From positions 52,465 through 116,464 of the forward strand of contig NZ_JOFX01000019.1 in NCBI RefSeq assembly GCF_000719345.1: a stretch of DNA of 64,000 nt. The letters run 5' to 3'. The stretch is from Streptomyces sp. NRRL F-2664 (GTDB taxonomy: Bacteria > Actinomycetota > Actinomycetes > Streptomycetales > Streptomycetaceae). Below the pieces are notes generated by a model. It ran no database searches, was not told the DNA's origin, and saw only the letters and a program-made list of their open reading frames with translations. Positions within the stretch are counted from its first letter, which is position 1. Each line of letters begins with the position of its first letter. This document shows, in pieces, positions 8,120-16,280 of the stretch. Position numbers and translations under genes: made by a program.

Positions 8120-8484
8120 GCCGTCTTCGCGGCGCCGGCCAGCAGCGCACCCATCGCGGCGAGCACGGAGGGCTCGACCCGGTAGTACACCCATGTACCG
8201 CGCCGCTCGGAGGACAGCAGGCCGGCCTCCTTCAGCTTCTTCAGGTGGTGGGAGACCGTCGGCTGCGAGACACCCACGTCGGAGATGTCGCACACGCACG
8301 CCTCGCCGCCCTCGTGGGAGGCGACGGCGGAGAACAGCCGCAGACGCACGGGGTCGCCGAGCGCCTTGAACATCTTCGCTGCGACCTCGGCCTCGTCCGC
8401 CGACATCGGGCGCTCGTTCAGGGGCGGGCAGCACGGCGCGACGGCCTCGGGCTCCAGCAGCGGCAACACCTTCGCATTCGACAT
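8116..8484 (-). CDS. arsR2: ArsR-family arsenic sensor with N-terminal Cys pair
   Basis: A 122-residue ArsR/SmtB repressor with two Cys groups: APCCPPL at C18-C19 and ACVCDI at C63/C65 in the metal-sensing helix. The recognition helix is VSQPTVSHHLKKLKEAG and the wing RGTWVYYRVEP. A vicinal N-terminal Cys pair plus a third Cys is the As(III) site of CgArsR; here it coexists with the CVC of classic ArsR. The start is the ATG at 8484; an upstream in-frame start at 8502 would lie inside the operator. It is in an operon with arsN and divergent from the Cys-rich gene at 8786. Confidence 0.88.
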   Translation of the reverse strand: MSNAKVLPLLEPEAVAPCCPPLNERPMSADEAEVAAKMFKALGDPVRLRLFSAVASHEGGEACVCDISDVGVSQPTVSHHLKKLKEAGLLSSERRGTWVYYRVEPSVLAAMGALLAGAAKTA

Positions 8485-8509
8485 ACGTCTATGTTGACAC
8501 ATGTCGAAC
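8481..8509. promoter_or_regulatory. Candidate ArsR2 operator, copy 1
   Basis: It contains GTCTATGTTGAC (8487-8498) followed by an ACATGTCGAA tail, and a perfect ACATA-N4-TATGT inverted repeat at 8481-8494. It overlaps the arsR2 start. The same 12 bp occur at 8704-8715. Confidence 0.5.
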
Positions 8510-8703
8510 TAGAAGGGGAAGGGCGCCGCCATCGTCCCACCTGTGCAAGAGGTGGCGAGCCAGGCGGCGGGCGGCCCGCCGGGCGTCCCGGGCCGACACC
8601 ACGCAGAGAGGTCGAGGACAGGCTTCGCTGCCACTCCGGATCACCGCGTCCACCGCCCGCGCCGCGTCGACACGCTCATGAACAACCCTCGAATTTGATG
8701 AAT

Positions 8704-8726
8704 GTCTATGTTGACGCTCATCGAAG
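8704..8726. promoter_or_regulatory. Candidate ArsR2 operator, copy 2
   Basis: The 12-mer GTCTATGTTGAC recurs here (8704-8715) followed by GCTCATCGAAG, 217 bp from copy 1 and about 60 nt before the Cys-rich gene. This suggests that both divergent operons answer to the same repressor. The rest of the 8510-8703 spacer shows no gene. Confidence 0.5.
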
Positions 8727-8785
8727 CAGGTGCCATGCTGGGAGCGCAGGATATCGACAGTCATCGAAACACCGAGGGAGTCGTC

Positions 8786-8965
8786 ATGACCGAGCCCGTC
8801 ACCCCCGTCACCGAAGCCGCCTCCTGTTGCGGCACGGCCCCCGCACAGCCCGCCGCCGCGTCCTCCCCATGCTGCGGCACCAGCGAGCGGGCGGACGAAG
8901 CCGGAGCCTGCTGCGACCCGCAGGCCAAGCGCGAAGCCGTCACCACCGGGGCGGGCTGCTGCTGA
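8786..8965 (+). CDS. Small protein with four Cys-Cys pairs (arsenic locus)
   Basis: A 59-residue acidic/neutral protein with no predicted fold apart from evenly spread vicinal cysteines: CC at 14-15, 29-30, 42-43 and 58-59, the last two residues being Cys. Contexts are SCCGTA, PCCGTS, ACCDPQ and GCC. Vicinal Cys pairs are classic trivalent arsenic ligands, so I infer an As(III)-binding buffer or chaperone; the family has no name that I recognise. The start is the ATG at 8786 (GAGGGAG upstream). It lies between the operator at 8704 and the flavoprotein gene, which has a similar Cys tail. Confidence 0.7.
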   Translation: MTEPVTPVTEAASCCGTAPAQPAAASSPCCGTSERADEAGACCDPQAKREAVTTGAGCC

Positions 8966-9033
8966 CCACCCCAGCCCGCCCCGCCTACCTGACAAGCCCA
9001 CCCACCTGCTGCACAAGACCCCGGAGACACGCC

Positions 9034-10395
9034 ATGAGCCAGACCACCACGAACCTGCCCGTCGTCGTCATCGGGGCCGGCCCCGCCGGACTGGCCGCCG
9101 CCGCCCACCTCGAAGACCGCAGCCTGGACTTCCTCGTCCTGGAGGCCGGCCCGCACGCCGGGGCCGCGCCCCGCGACTGGGCCCACGTACGGCTGTTCTC
9201 GCGTTGGGATGAGGTCGTCGACCCGGCCGCCGAGAAGCTCCTGGCCCCGACCGGCTGGGTCAAGCCCGACGCCGCCTCCTACCCCACGGGCGGGGACTGG
9301 GCCGAGCTCTACCTCCAGCCCCTCGCCGACATCCTGGGCGACCGCGTCCGCTTCGGCGCCCGCGTCACCGGGGTCTCCCGCACCGGCCGCGACCGCATCG
9401 TCGACGCCGACCGCGACGCCCAGCCCTTCGTCATCCACGTCGAGCACGCCGACGGCCTTGAGGAGCGCGTCTTCGCCCGCGCGGTGATCGACGCCTCCGG
9501 AACCTGGTCCACCCCGAGCCCGGCAGGCGCCGGCGGACTGCACGCACTCGGCGAGAAGGCCGCCGCCGACCGGATCGCCTACCGCGTCCCCGACCTCAAG
9601 GACCCGGCCGTCCGCGCCCGGTACGCCGGCAAGCGCACCGCCATCATCGGCTCCGGCGCCTCCGCCTTCACCGCCCTCGCCCACCTCGCCGACCTCGCCA
9701 GGACCGACGACGGCACCGGCACCCACGCCACCTGGATCCTGCGCCGCGGGATCTCCGGCTCCACCTTCGGCGGCGGCGAAGCCGATCAACTCCCCGCCCG
9801 TGGCGCACTCGGCCTCGCGGCCAAGGCCGCGGTGGATGGCGGCTATGCCGACGCTGTCACCGGCTTCCGCACCGACGCCATCGAACGCGACGCCGACGGC
9901 CGCCTGGTCCTCATCGGCGAGGACGGCCGCCGCCTCGACCCGGTGGACGAGGTCATCGTCCTCACCGGCTTCCGCCCCGACCTGTCCTTCCTGGACGAGC
10001 TGCGCCTGGGCCTCGACGAGCGCCTCCAGGCTCCCCTCGCCCTGGCCCCGCTGATCGACCCCAACCAGCACTCCTGCGGCACCGTCTACCCCCACGGCCA
10101 GGCCGAACTCTCCCACCCCGAGAAGGACGTCTACCTCGTCGGCATGAAGTCCTACGGCCGCGCCCCCACCTTCCTCGCCATGACCGGCTACGAGCAGGTC
10201 CGCTCCATCGCCGCCCACCTCGCCGGCGACCAGGAAGCCGCCGAACGCGTCGAACTCACCCTGCCCGAGACCGGCGTATGCGGCGGCGCGGGCCTCTTCG
10301 ACCAGCCCGAGACCACCGAGCAGAGCGGTGGCGGCTGCTGCGCGGCCCCGGCCACCCTCACCATCGGCGCGCCCGCCACCTCCGGCGGCTGCTGA
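9034..10395 (+). CDS. Flavoprotein monooxygenase-like enzyme with C-terminal Cys tail
   Basis: A 453-residue FAD/NAD(P)-binding protein: VVVIGAGPAGLAAAAHLE at the N-terminus, AHVRLFSRWDEV, a central second dinucleotide site TAIIGSGASAFTALAHL and VIVLTGFRPDLSFL. The last 40 residues carry C416, C435-C436 (GGGCC) and C453, the final residue, echoing the Cys pairs of the small protein 68 nt upstream. I infer an arsenic-related oxidoreductase that may hand over or hold As(III) through its tail; the reaction is unknown. It is co-directional with the MFS gene 5 nt downstream. Confidence 0.82.
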   Translation: MSQTTTNLPVVVIGAGPAGLAAAAHLEDRSLDFLVLEAGPHAGAAPRDWAHVRLFSRWDEVVDPAAEKLLAPTGWVKPDAASYPTGGDWAELYLQPLADILGDRVRFGARVTGVSRTGRDRIVDADRDAQPFVIHVEHADGLEERVFARAVIDASGTWSTPSPAGAGGLHALGEKAAADRIAYRVPDLKDPAVRARYAGKRTAIIGSGASAFTALAHLADLARTDDGTGTHATWILRRGISGSTFGGGEADQLPARGALGLAAKAAVDGGYADAVTGFRTDAIERDADGRLVLIGEDGRRLDPVDEVIVLTGFRPDLSFLDELRLGLDERLQAPLALAPLIDPNQHSCGTVYPHGQAELSHPEKDVYLVGMKSYGRAPTFLAMTGYEQVRSIAAHLAGDQEAAERVELTLPETGVCGGAGLFDQPETTEQSGGGCCAAPATLTIGAPATSGGC

Positions 10396-10400
10396 CCCGA

Positions 10401-11621
10401 ATGACCAACACCAAGGCCGGCGTGGCCGCGACCGGGACGGGAGTCCGGTCGCGGCCACGCGCCGCCCTGCCCGCCCTGTGCGCCACGCAGATCACCAGCT
10501 GGGGCGTCCTCTACTACGCCTTCCCGGTCCTCAACCCCACCATCACCGAGACCACCGGCTGGCCCGCGGGCGCGACAACCGCCGCCTTCTCCGCAGCCCT
10601 CATCGTCTCCGCCATCGTCGGCATCTACGTCGGCCGCGTTGTGGATCGCCGCGGCCCGCATGCCGTCATGACCGCCGGCTCCGTCCTCGGGCCCCTCAGC
10701 CTCCTCGTCGTGGCCGCCGCCCCCCACCTCGCCGTCTTCACGGCCGGGTGGCTGCTCGCCGGGGCGTCGATGGCCGCCACGTTCTACCAGCCCGCCTTCG
10801 CCGCCCTCACCCGCTGGTGGGCCCCCGACCACATCCGCGCACTCACGATCGTCACCCTCGCCGGTGGCCTCGCCTCCACCCTCTTCGCACCCCTGACCGC
10901 GGTCCTCGCCGACCACCTGTCCTGGCGCGGCACCTACGCCGTCCTCGCGGGCATCCTCGCCGCCATAACGGTTCCGGCCCACGCCCTCGCCCTCAAGGCG
11001 CCCTGGCCCACAGCCCCTCCCCACCTGCCGAACATCACCGGTGGCCACGAACACGTCGTACGCAGCCGGCCCTTCCGGATGTTGGCCGTCACCTTCACCC
11101 TCTCCGCGTTCGCGATGTACGCCGTCGTCATCGGCCTCGTCCCCCTCCTGCTGGAACGCGGCTACACCACCACCCAAGCCGCATGGGCCCTCGGCCTCGG
11201 AGGCGCCGGACAGACCCTCGGCCGCACCCTCTACGCCGGCCTCGCCCGCCACCTCGGCGTCACGGCCCGCACCGTCACCCTGATCGCCCTCGGCGCCCTC
11301 ACCACCGCAGCCTTCGCCACCCTGGCCGGCCCCTACGCCCTCCTCATCGCGGTATCCGTCCTCGCCGGGGTGATCCGCGGCAACCTCACCCTCCTCCAGG
11401 CCACCGCCGTCACCGACCGCTGGGGCACCACCCACTACGGCCGACTCTCCGGACTCCTCGGCGCACCGGCCCACGCAGCCGCCGCCCTCGCCCCCTTCGC
11501 CGGCGCCCTCCTCGCCAAGCCCCTCGGCGGCTACCCCGCACTCTTCGCACTGCTCGCCGCACTGTCGATCGCTGCCGCTGTGACAGCCTTCGGGGCCCGC
11601 CCCCTCAGCCGGGAGGAATGA
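10401..11621 (+). CDS. MFS transporter, arsenic-locus associated
   Basis: A 406-residue major facilitator protein with about 12 hydrophobic segments. It begins ALCATQITSWGVLYYAFPVL, has the MFS loop GRVVDRRGPHAVM (motif A-like) between TM2 and TM3, and a second-half repeat RTLYAGLARHLG. The start is 5 nt after the flavoprotein stop, so the two are surely co-transcribed. The position suggests export of the product or substrate of the flavoprotein, possibly an arsenical, but family membership alone does not show substrate. Confidence 0.85.
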   Translation: MTNTKAGVAATGTGVRSRPRAALPALCATQITSWGVLYYAFPVLNPTITETTGWPAGATTAAFSAALIVSAIVGIYVGRVVDRRGPHAVMTAGSVLGPLSLLVVAAAPHLAVFTAGWLLAGASMAATFYQPAFAALTRWWAPDHIRALTIVTLAGGLASTLFAPLTAVLADHLSWRGTYAVLAGILAAITVPAHALALKAPWPTAPPHLPNITGGHEHVVRSRPFRMLAVTFTLSAFAMYAVVIGLVPLLLERGYTTTQAAWALGLGGAGQTLGRTLYAGLARHLGVTARTVTLIALGALTTAAFATLAGPYALLIAVSVLAGVIRGNLTLLQATAVTDRWGTTHYGRLSGLLGAPAHAAAALAPFAGALLAKPLGGYPALFALLAALSIAAAVTAFGARPLSREE

Positions 11622-11820
11622 CTCACCGGAACCGGCGCTGGCACCACACCTGTTGCAGCAACTACGGTGAACACTCCGCGCGCCAAGCTGCACAGACTCA
11701 CCGTCTTCTGCCTCGCGCCACACCCGCTCCCCCGGAGAATCCGCTCTGCGACCGACGCCGGACCGCGGGACGGACCGAGGGGTCGGAAACCGCGAACGGG
11801 AAGGGGAAGGGGAAGGAACA

Positions 11821-12300
11821 GTGGACTTCACCGATCGGCACGGCCGGTGCGTGGTGCTGGACGAGATCAGCGACACGAACTGGCGGGACGTCGCCGACGT
11901 CGCGCCCGCCGACCACCAGCGGCGTTTCGTCGCAGCGCTCGGCGCCCGGTACCTGTTGCTCTCGATGCGCGGCGGGGTGTGGAACTCGCTCGCCATCCGG
12001 GCCGGCGACGTGGTCGTCGGGCACGTGATGTGGGCGTACGACGAGGAGGGCGGCGCCCACTGGATCGGCGGCATGATCGTCGATGCGGCCGAGCAGGGCA
12101 GGGGCGTGGGCCGGGCCGCGGTGCGCGCCCTGATCGGGCGCCTCGCCGCGCTGCCGGCCTGCCGGGAGATCCGGCTCTCGTACCACCCGGAGAACGCCCC
12201 CGCCGCACGCCTCTACGCCGAGCTCGGCTTCACCCCCACCGGCGACGTCGAGGACGACGAGGTCGTGGCCGCCCTGGCCGCCGGCCCGGTCTCCGGCTGA
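11821..12300 (+). CDS. GNAT-family N-acetyltransferase
   Basis: A 159-residue acetyltransferase: VVGHVMWAYDEEGGAHWIGGMIVD, acetyl-CoA loop EQGRGVGRAAVRALI, and LSYHPENAPAARLYAELGFTPTG. The start is the GTG at 11821, preceded by a triplicated GGAAGG tract. It lies 199 nt downstream of the MFS gene (nothing else seen in that spacer), so it may or may not belong to the arsenic operon. The substrate is unknown; YhdJ/SpeG-like amine acetylation is possible. Confidence 0.8.
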   Translation: MDFTDRHGRCVVLDEISDTNWRDVADVAPADHQRRFVAALGARYLLLSMRGGVWNSLAIRAGDVVVGHVMWAYDEEGGAHWIGGMIVDAAEQGRGVGRAAVRALIGRLAALPACREIRLSYHPENAPAARLYAELGFTPTGDVEDDEVVAALAAGPVSG

Positions 12301-12378
12301 CCGGTCTGAGCGTGGCGCCGCCGGGCCGTGAGCTGCCCGGCGCCCCGCGCCGGCTCCTGCGGCACCGCCGTGCACTCG

Positions 12379-12420
12379 CGCCTCAGGGCCGCACCGGAAT
12401 CCGGGTGCGGCCCTGAGGCG
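12379..12420. terminator. Strong hairpin between convergent genes
   Basis: A perfect 17-bp stem (12379-12395 with 12404-12420, arms beginning CGCCTCAGGGCC) with an 8-nt loop. It lies after the GNAT gene and before the convergent allantoicase gene and probably terminates both. Confidence 0.8.
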
Positions 12421-12432
12421 CATACGGCGGGC

Positions 12433-12454
12433 CCCGGGGGTGTCGGCCCCCGGG
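12433..12454. terminator. Terminator hairpin after allantoicase
   Basis: An 8-bp GC stem, CCCGGGGG (12433-12440) and CCCCCGGG (12447-12454), with loop TGTCGG, 17 nt past the minus-strand allantoicase stop. Confidence 0.6.
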
Positions 12455-12470
12455 AGGTCAGCGGTAGGGG

Positions 12471-13604
12471 TCAGCCGCCCAGTTCCTGGTGGCGGGCGGT
12501 CAGCGCCGCCGCGCCGGCCTCCGTCAGCGAGCCGAAGAGGCGCAGGCGGGAGAAGCCGCCGTCCGGGAAGATGTCGATCCGTACGTGGGTGCCCACCGCG
12601 GGGGTGTCCAGGACGAAGCGGTGGTTGGTGTCGGGCTGCAGGCGGGTGCGCGGCAGGAACTCCGTCCACTCGCCCTCCTCGCCCGTCTTCACCGACAGCG
12701 AGGCCCAGCCGGCCGAGTTGCCCTTGAGGTAGGCGGTGTCGATCTCCACGGCGCGGATCTCGGACTCGGCGACCAGCTGGTAGCGGATCCAGTCGTTGCC
12801 GTTGTCGCGGCGGCGGGCGGTCTCCCAGCCGTCGTCCATCTTGCGGGAGCGGCCCGGGTTGATGGTGTTGGTGGGCGGGGAGTAGAAGCGGTTGGAGGCG
12901 TCCTGGACGGAGCCGCCGTTCTCCAGGGCGACCACGTCGAAGGAACCGAGCGCGGCGAGCCACTTGGGGTCCGGCAGGACCTCGCCGTGGACGCGCAGGC
13001 GGGCGATGCCGCCGTCGGGGTGCTGGTTGACGCGCAGGTGCGTGAAGCGCTGCTCGGCGTCGACCTCGAAGCCGTTGGCGGCGTGCCCGCCGACCGCCGT
13101 ACGGGGCACGATCGTCGTCCACTTCACGTCGTCGCCCTGGAGCTCCTCCGGGGTCGGCGCGAGGGCGCCCTCCCAGTTGGTCGCCTCGATGGAGACGGCC
13201 TGCGGCATGTTGCCGCGGAAGTGGGCGGTGTCGACGACGATGCCGCGGATGACGCCGGGAGCGCCCAGGCGTACGAGGGCCCAGTCGTGGTCCTCGGCGG
13301 TCGGCCACGGCTCGGTGGCGCTGACGCCGCGGCGGCGGCGGGTCTCCCAGCCGTCCATGACCTTGCCCTTGTGGCCGAAGTCCTCGGGGTCGAAGTGCGC
13401 GGCCTCGGAGATCAGCAGGTTCTCGCGCTGGGCGAAGAACTCGTCGTTGGCGGCGATGACACCGGCGCCCAGCTCACGTGCGGCGAGGTTCGCGTACTGG
13501 GTGAAGGGGAAGTCCGCGGTGCGGTAGTCCGCGTACGGGTCGCCGCCTCCGTACGGGTTCGCGTTGCCGGTGAAGGAGGCCAGGCCAGTCGAACGCTGTG
13601 CCAC
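12471..13604 (-). CDS. alc: Allantoicase
   Basis: A 377-residue enzyme that hydrolyses allantoate to ureidoglycolate and urea. It shows the two-repeat allantoicase fold: each half contains GWETRRRR or GWETARRR, followed by DW..V/RYQL, VDTAHFRGNMP or IDTAYLKGNSA, and HLRVNQHPDGGIARLRVHGE or HVRIDIFPDGGFSRLRLFGS. The start is the GTG at 13604, just after the allantoinase stop at 13607, so the two genes form an operon with allantoinase first. Confidence 0.94.
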   Translation of the reverse strand: MAQRSTGLASFTGNANPYGGGDPYADYRTADFPFTQYANLAARELGAGVIAANDEFFAQRENLLISEAAHFDPEDFGHKGKVMDGWETRRRRGVSATEPWPTAEDHDWALVRLGAPGVIRGIVVDTAHFRGNMPQAVSIEATNWEGALAPTPEELQGDDVKWTTIVPRTAVGGHAANGFEVDAEQRFTHLRVNQHPDGGIARLRVHGEVLPDPKWLAALGSFDVVALENGGSVQDASNRFYSPPTNTINPGRSRKMDDGWETARRRDNGNDWIRYQLVAESEIRAVEIDTAYLKGNSAGWASLSVKTGEEGEWTEFLPRTRLQPDTNHRFVLDTPAVGTHVRIDIFPDGGFSRLRLFGSLTEAGAAALTARHQELGG

Positions 13605-13606
13605 TG

Positions 13607-14950
13607 TCAGTTCTGCCTTTCGAGGAGGAGGCCCGTGGGCTCGGTCGGGGTTCCGTGGTCGGCGATCTGCGTGCCGCGCAGCCAGGTGGACTTCACGACG
13701 CCGTGCAGGGTCCTGCCCGCGTAGGCCGTGACCTGGTTGCGGTGGTGGAGTGCGGCCGGGTCCACAGTGAACGTTTCTTCGGGGGCGAGCACGGCGAAGT
13801 CGGCGTCGCGGCCGGCCTCGATCGCGCCCTTCTGGCCCAGCCCGGCGAGGGCGGCCGGTGCGGCGGACATCCAGCGGACGACGTCCTCCAGGGAGCGTCC
13901 GCGCCGGCGCGCCTCGGTCCAGATGGCGGGCAGGCCGAGCTGGAGGGAGGAGATGCCGCCCCACGCGGTGGAGAAGTCGCTGGTCTTGAGGTCCGCGGTG
14001 GAGGGCGAGTGGTCGGAGACGATGCAGTCGATGGTGCCGTCGGCGAGCGCGTCCCACAGCAGGTCCTGGTTGGCCGCCTCGCGGATGGGCGGGCAGCACT
14101 TGAACTCGCTGGCTCCGTCCGGCACTTCCTCGGCGGTGAGGGTGAGGTAGTGCGGGCAGGACTCGACGGTGATCTGCACGCCCTCGGCCTTGGCCGCGGC
14201 GATCAGCGGCAGCGCGTCGGAGGAGGACAGGTGCAGGACGTGGACGCGCGCGTTCAGCCGCCTGGCCTGGGCGATCAGGTTGCCGATGGCGGTGTTCTCG
14301 GCGTCGCGCGGCCGGGAGGCGAGGAAGTCGGCGTACTTGGGGCCGGGGACGACGGGGGCTGCGTCGAGGTGGTGGGGGTCCTCGGCGTGCACGATCAGCA
14401 GGCCGCCGAAGCCGGTGATCTCGGCGAGGGAGGTCGCGAGCTGCTCCTGGTCGAGCTCGGGGAACTCCTCCACGCCCGAGGGCGACAGGAAGCACTTGAA
14501 GCCGTAGACGCCGGCGTCGTGCAGGGGGCGCAGGTCCTTGACGTTGTCGGGGAGGGCGCCGCCCCAGAAGCCGACGTCCACGTGCGCCTTGGCGCGGGCG
14601 ACCTCCTGCTTGGTGCGCAGGTGGTCGACGGTGGTGGTCGGCGGGAGGGAGTTGAGCGGCATGTCGAGGATCGTGGTGATGCCGCCGGCCGCGGCGGCGC
14701 GGGTGGCCGTCCAGAAGCCCTCCCACTCGGTGCGGCCGGGGTCGTTCACGTGGACGTGGGTGTCGACCAGGCCGGGGAGCAGGACGTCGTCGCCGAAGTC
14801 CTCCAGCCGGGCGCCGGCCGGTACCTCGGCGTCGTGTGCCAGAACGGCCGTGATCTTCCCGTCGGCGACGGCGACCGAGGCGGCGCGCGTCCCCTCGGGG
14901 GTGATGACGCGCGTCGAGCGCAGTACCAGTTCCACAGCCACGTCGGCCAC
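13607..14950 (-). CDS. allB: Allantoinase
   Basis: A 447-residue cyclic amidohydrolase that opens allantoin to allantoate. Metal-site motifs are [11 protein letters not shown], the carboxylated-Lys region [28 protein letters not shown] and IVSDHSP. The start is the GTG at 14950 (GGGGAGG 5 nt upstream); the usual family length supports it. It is the first gene of allB-alc, divergent from the IclR-type regulator, with two candidate operators immediately upstream. Confidence 0.95.
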   Translation of the reverse strand: MADVAVELVLRSTRVITPEGTRAASVAVADGKITAVLAHDAEVPAGARLEDFGDDVLLPGLVDTHVHVNDPGRTEWEGFWTATRAAAAGGITTILDMPLNSLPPTTTVDHLRTKQEVARAKAHVDVGFWGGALPDNVKDLRPLHDAGVYGFKCFLSPSGVEEFPELDQEQLATSLAEITGFGGLLIVHAEDPHHLDAAPVVPGPKYADFLASRPRDAENTAIGNLIAQARRLNARVHVLHLSSSDALPLIAAAKAEGVQITVESCPHYLTLTAEEVPDGASEFKCCPPIREAANQDLLWDALADGTIDCIVSDHSPSTADLKTSDFSTAWGGISSLQLGLPAIWTEARRRGRSLEDVVRWMSAAPAALAGLGQKGAIEAGRDADFAVLAPEETFTVDPAALHHRNQVTAYAGRTLHGVVKSTWLRGTQIADHGTPTEPTGLLLERQN

Positions 14951-14968
14951 CGGAACCTCCCCATCTAC

Positions 14969-15000
14969 TTCCACAGAGCGAAATTCAACGTTCTGTTGAC
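14969..15000. promoter_or_regulatory. Tandem operators upstream of allB
   Basis: Two abutting palindromes: TTCCA-CAGAG-CGAAA (14969-14983, class 2 motif) and TTCAACGTTCTGTTGAC (14984-15000, class 1 motif TTCAAC-N5-GTTGAA). They sit 20-50 nt before the allB start. Related copies occur at aceB, uraD, hyi, katA and gcl. The rest of the 327-nt divergent spacer (14951-15277) holds the operators listed next and no gene. Confidence 0.6.
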
Positions 15001-15077
15001 GGAGTCTTCCCGGCGATCCCGGAGCCGTCAAGAGCGCCCGGACGGACCACTGACGCACCGCGACCGCAATTGGAGGT

Positions 15078-15113
15078 TTCCACGGGATGGAATTAAGATT
15101 TCGCCATACAGAA
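15078..15113. promoter_or_regulatory. Two class 2 palindromes upstream of allR
   Basis: TTCCA-CGGGA-TGGAA (15078-15092) and TTTCG-CCATA-CAGAA (15099-15113) share the 5-N5-5 layout of the TTCCG-N5-CGGAA family. They lie about 165-200 nt before the regulator start and may provide autoregulation. Confidence 0.45.
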
Positions 15114-15277
15114 TGTACCTACCACCACCGGGAGTCGGGCGGACAACTTCACGAGGACGTCCGCCACCAGGACAAACCACCTCTGACCGGCGGCGACGGC
15201 CCCACCCCAGGACTGGGGCCGACGCCGGCCGCCGGGTAGGCTGCTCCCTTGCCTGCCAGCACCGAAAGGACCGCGCC

Positions 15278-16081
15278 GTGCCGACGTCCAGCGCCAGCAC
15301 CACCGACGCTTCCTCAAAGACCCCTGCCGCCAGCGGTGGCGTCCAGTCCCTTGAGCGCGCCTTCGATCTGCTCGAACGCATGGCCGACGCCGGGGGCGAG
15401 GTCGGCCTGAGCGAACTGTCCGCCGCCAGCGGTCTGCCCCTGCCCACGATCCACCGCCTGATGCGCACGCTGGTGGCGTGCGGGTACGTGCGCCAGCAGC
15501 CCAACCGACGGTACTCCCTCGGTCCCCGCCTCATCCGCCTGGGCGAGTCCGCATCGCGCCTCCTGGGGACCTGGGCCCGCCCCTACCTGGCCCGTCTGGT
15601 GGAGGAGACCGGCGAGACGGCGAACATGGCCCTGCTCGACGGGGACGAGATCGTCTACGTCGCCCAGGTGCCGTCCAAGCACTCGATGCGCATGTTCACC
15701 GAGGTCGGCCGCCGGGTGCTGCCCCACTCCACCGGGGTGGGCAAGGCCCTCCTCGCCCACACCCCGGCCGACGAGGTACGGGCCCTCCTCGCACGCACCG
15801 GGATGCCGGCGGCGACCGAGAAGACCATCACCACGCCCGAGGGCTTCCTGGAGGCGCTGGAGCACGTCCGCAGGGTGGGCTACGCGGTCGACGACAACGA
15901 GCAGGAGATAGGAGTCCGCTGCCTCGCCGTGTCGGTGCCGAACTCGCCGACCGCCGCCGCGATCTCCATCTCCGGTCCGGCCGGCCGCGTCACGGAGGCG
16001 GTGGCCGAGTCCTTCGTGCCGATCCTGCAGCACGTCGCCGATGAGCTGTCCGTGGCCCTGGCCAGCCAGAGCCCGGCGTAG
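15278..16081 (+). CDS. allR: IclR-family regulator of allantoin catabolism (AllR-like)
   Basis: A 267-residue IclR-type regulator. The N-terminal winged helix is VQSLERAFDLLERMADAG then GLSELSAASGLPLPTIHRLM; the C-terminal effector domain carries THSMRMF-like and HSTGVGKALLA, RRVGYAVDDNEQEIGVRCLA and ISISGPAGRV. The divergent position from allB matches the AllR repressor of Streptomyces coelicolor, which is released by allantoate-type metabolites. The GTG at 15278 has AAAGGA about 8 nt upstream. I infer that it reads the recurring palindromes in this window. Confidence 0.9.
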   Translation: MPTSSASTTDASSKTPAASGGVQSLERAFDLLERMADAGGEVGLSELSAASGLPLPTIHRLMRTLVACGYVRQQPNRRYSLGPRLIRLGESASRLLGTWARPYLARLVEETGETANMALLDGDEIVYVAQVPSKHSMRMFTEVGRRVLPHSTGVGKALLAHTPADEVRALLARTGMPAATEKTITTPEGFLEALEHVRRVGYAVDDNEQEIGVRCLAVSVPNSPTAAAISISGPAGRVTEAVAESFVPILQHVADELSVALASQSPA

Positions 16082-16105
16082 GGCGTACCGCCGTTCGCTC
16101 GACAC

Positions 16106-16137
16106 CGAGCCCCGCCGGACCCATCCGGCGGGGCTCG
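16106..16137 (+). terminator. Terminator hairpin of allR
   Basis: A 13-bp perfect stem CGAGCCCCGCCGG / CCGGCGGGGCTCG (16106-16118 with 16125-16137), loop ACCCAT, 24 nt after the allR stop. Its right arm is also the start of the repeat at 16125. Confidence 0.75.
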
Positions 16138-16222
16138 CGCCGTGTACGGCCGACCGCCGCCCCGCGCCGGCGGGGCTCGCGCCGTGTACGTCCGACCGCC
16201 GCTCTCCGCTGGCGGGGCGGCG
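16125..16222. repeat. 42-bp tandem repeat (two copies plus partial third)
   Basis: Copy 1 is 16125-16166 and copy 2 is 16167-16208, each beginning CCGGCGGGGCTCGCGCCGTG; a degraded third copy (GGCGGGGCGGCGCC) follows. It fills most of the allR to membrane-protein spacer and duplicates the right arm of the allR terminator. Confidence 0.65.
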
Positions 16223-16280
16223 CCGGGCCGGGCAGCGTGGATCCCCGTCCGCCTCCCGTCCCGTCCCCGGAGGGCCGCCC

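Noticed and set aside
10401..11621. Assignment of the MFS protein as ArsJ
   Set aside because: ArsJ works with a dedicated GAPDH gene, which is absent here; only a generic MFS call is supported.
10188..12074. Very long antisense open frames opposite the flavoprotein and MFS genes (and similar ones elsewhere, e.g. 5041-6990, 8761-10458, 38059-40437, 49167-54017)
   Set aside because: They mirror the codon structure of well-supported genes on the other strand, read as low-complexity Gly/Arg/Ala/Asp/Val sequence and show no domain; a known artefact of high-GC DNA.
16125..16222. CRISPR-like repeats
   Set aside because: The units are directly adjacent with no spacers and only two full copies exist.
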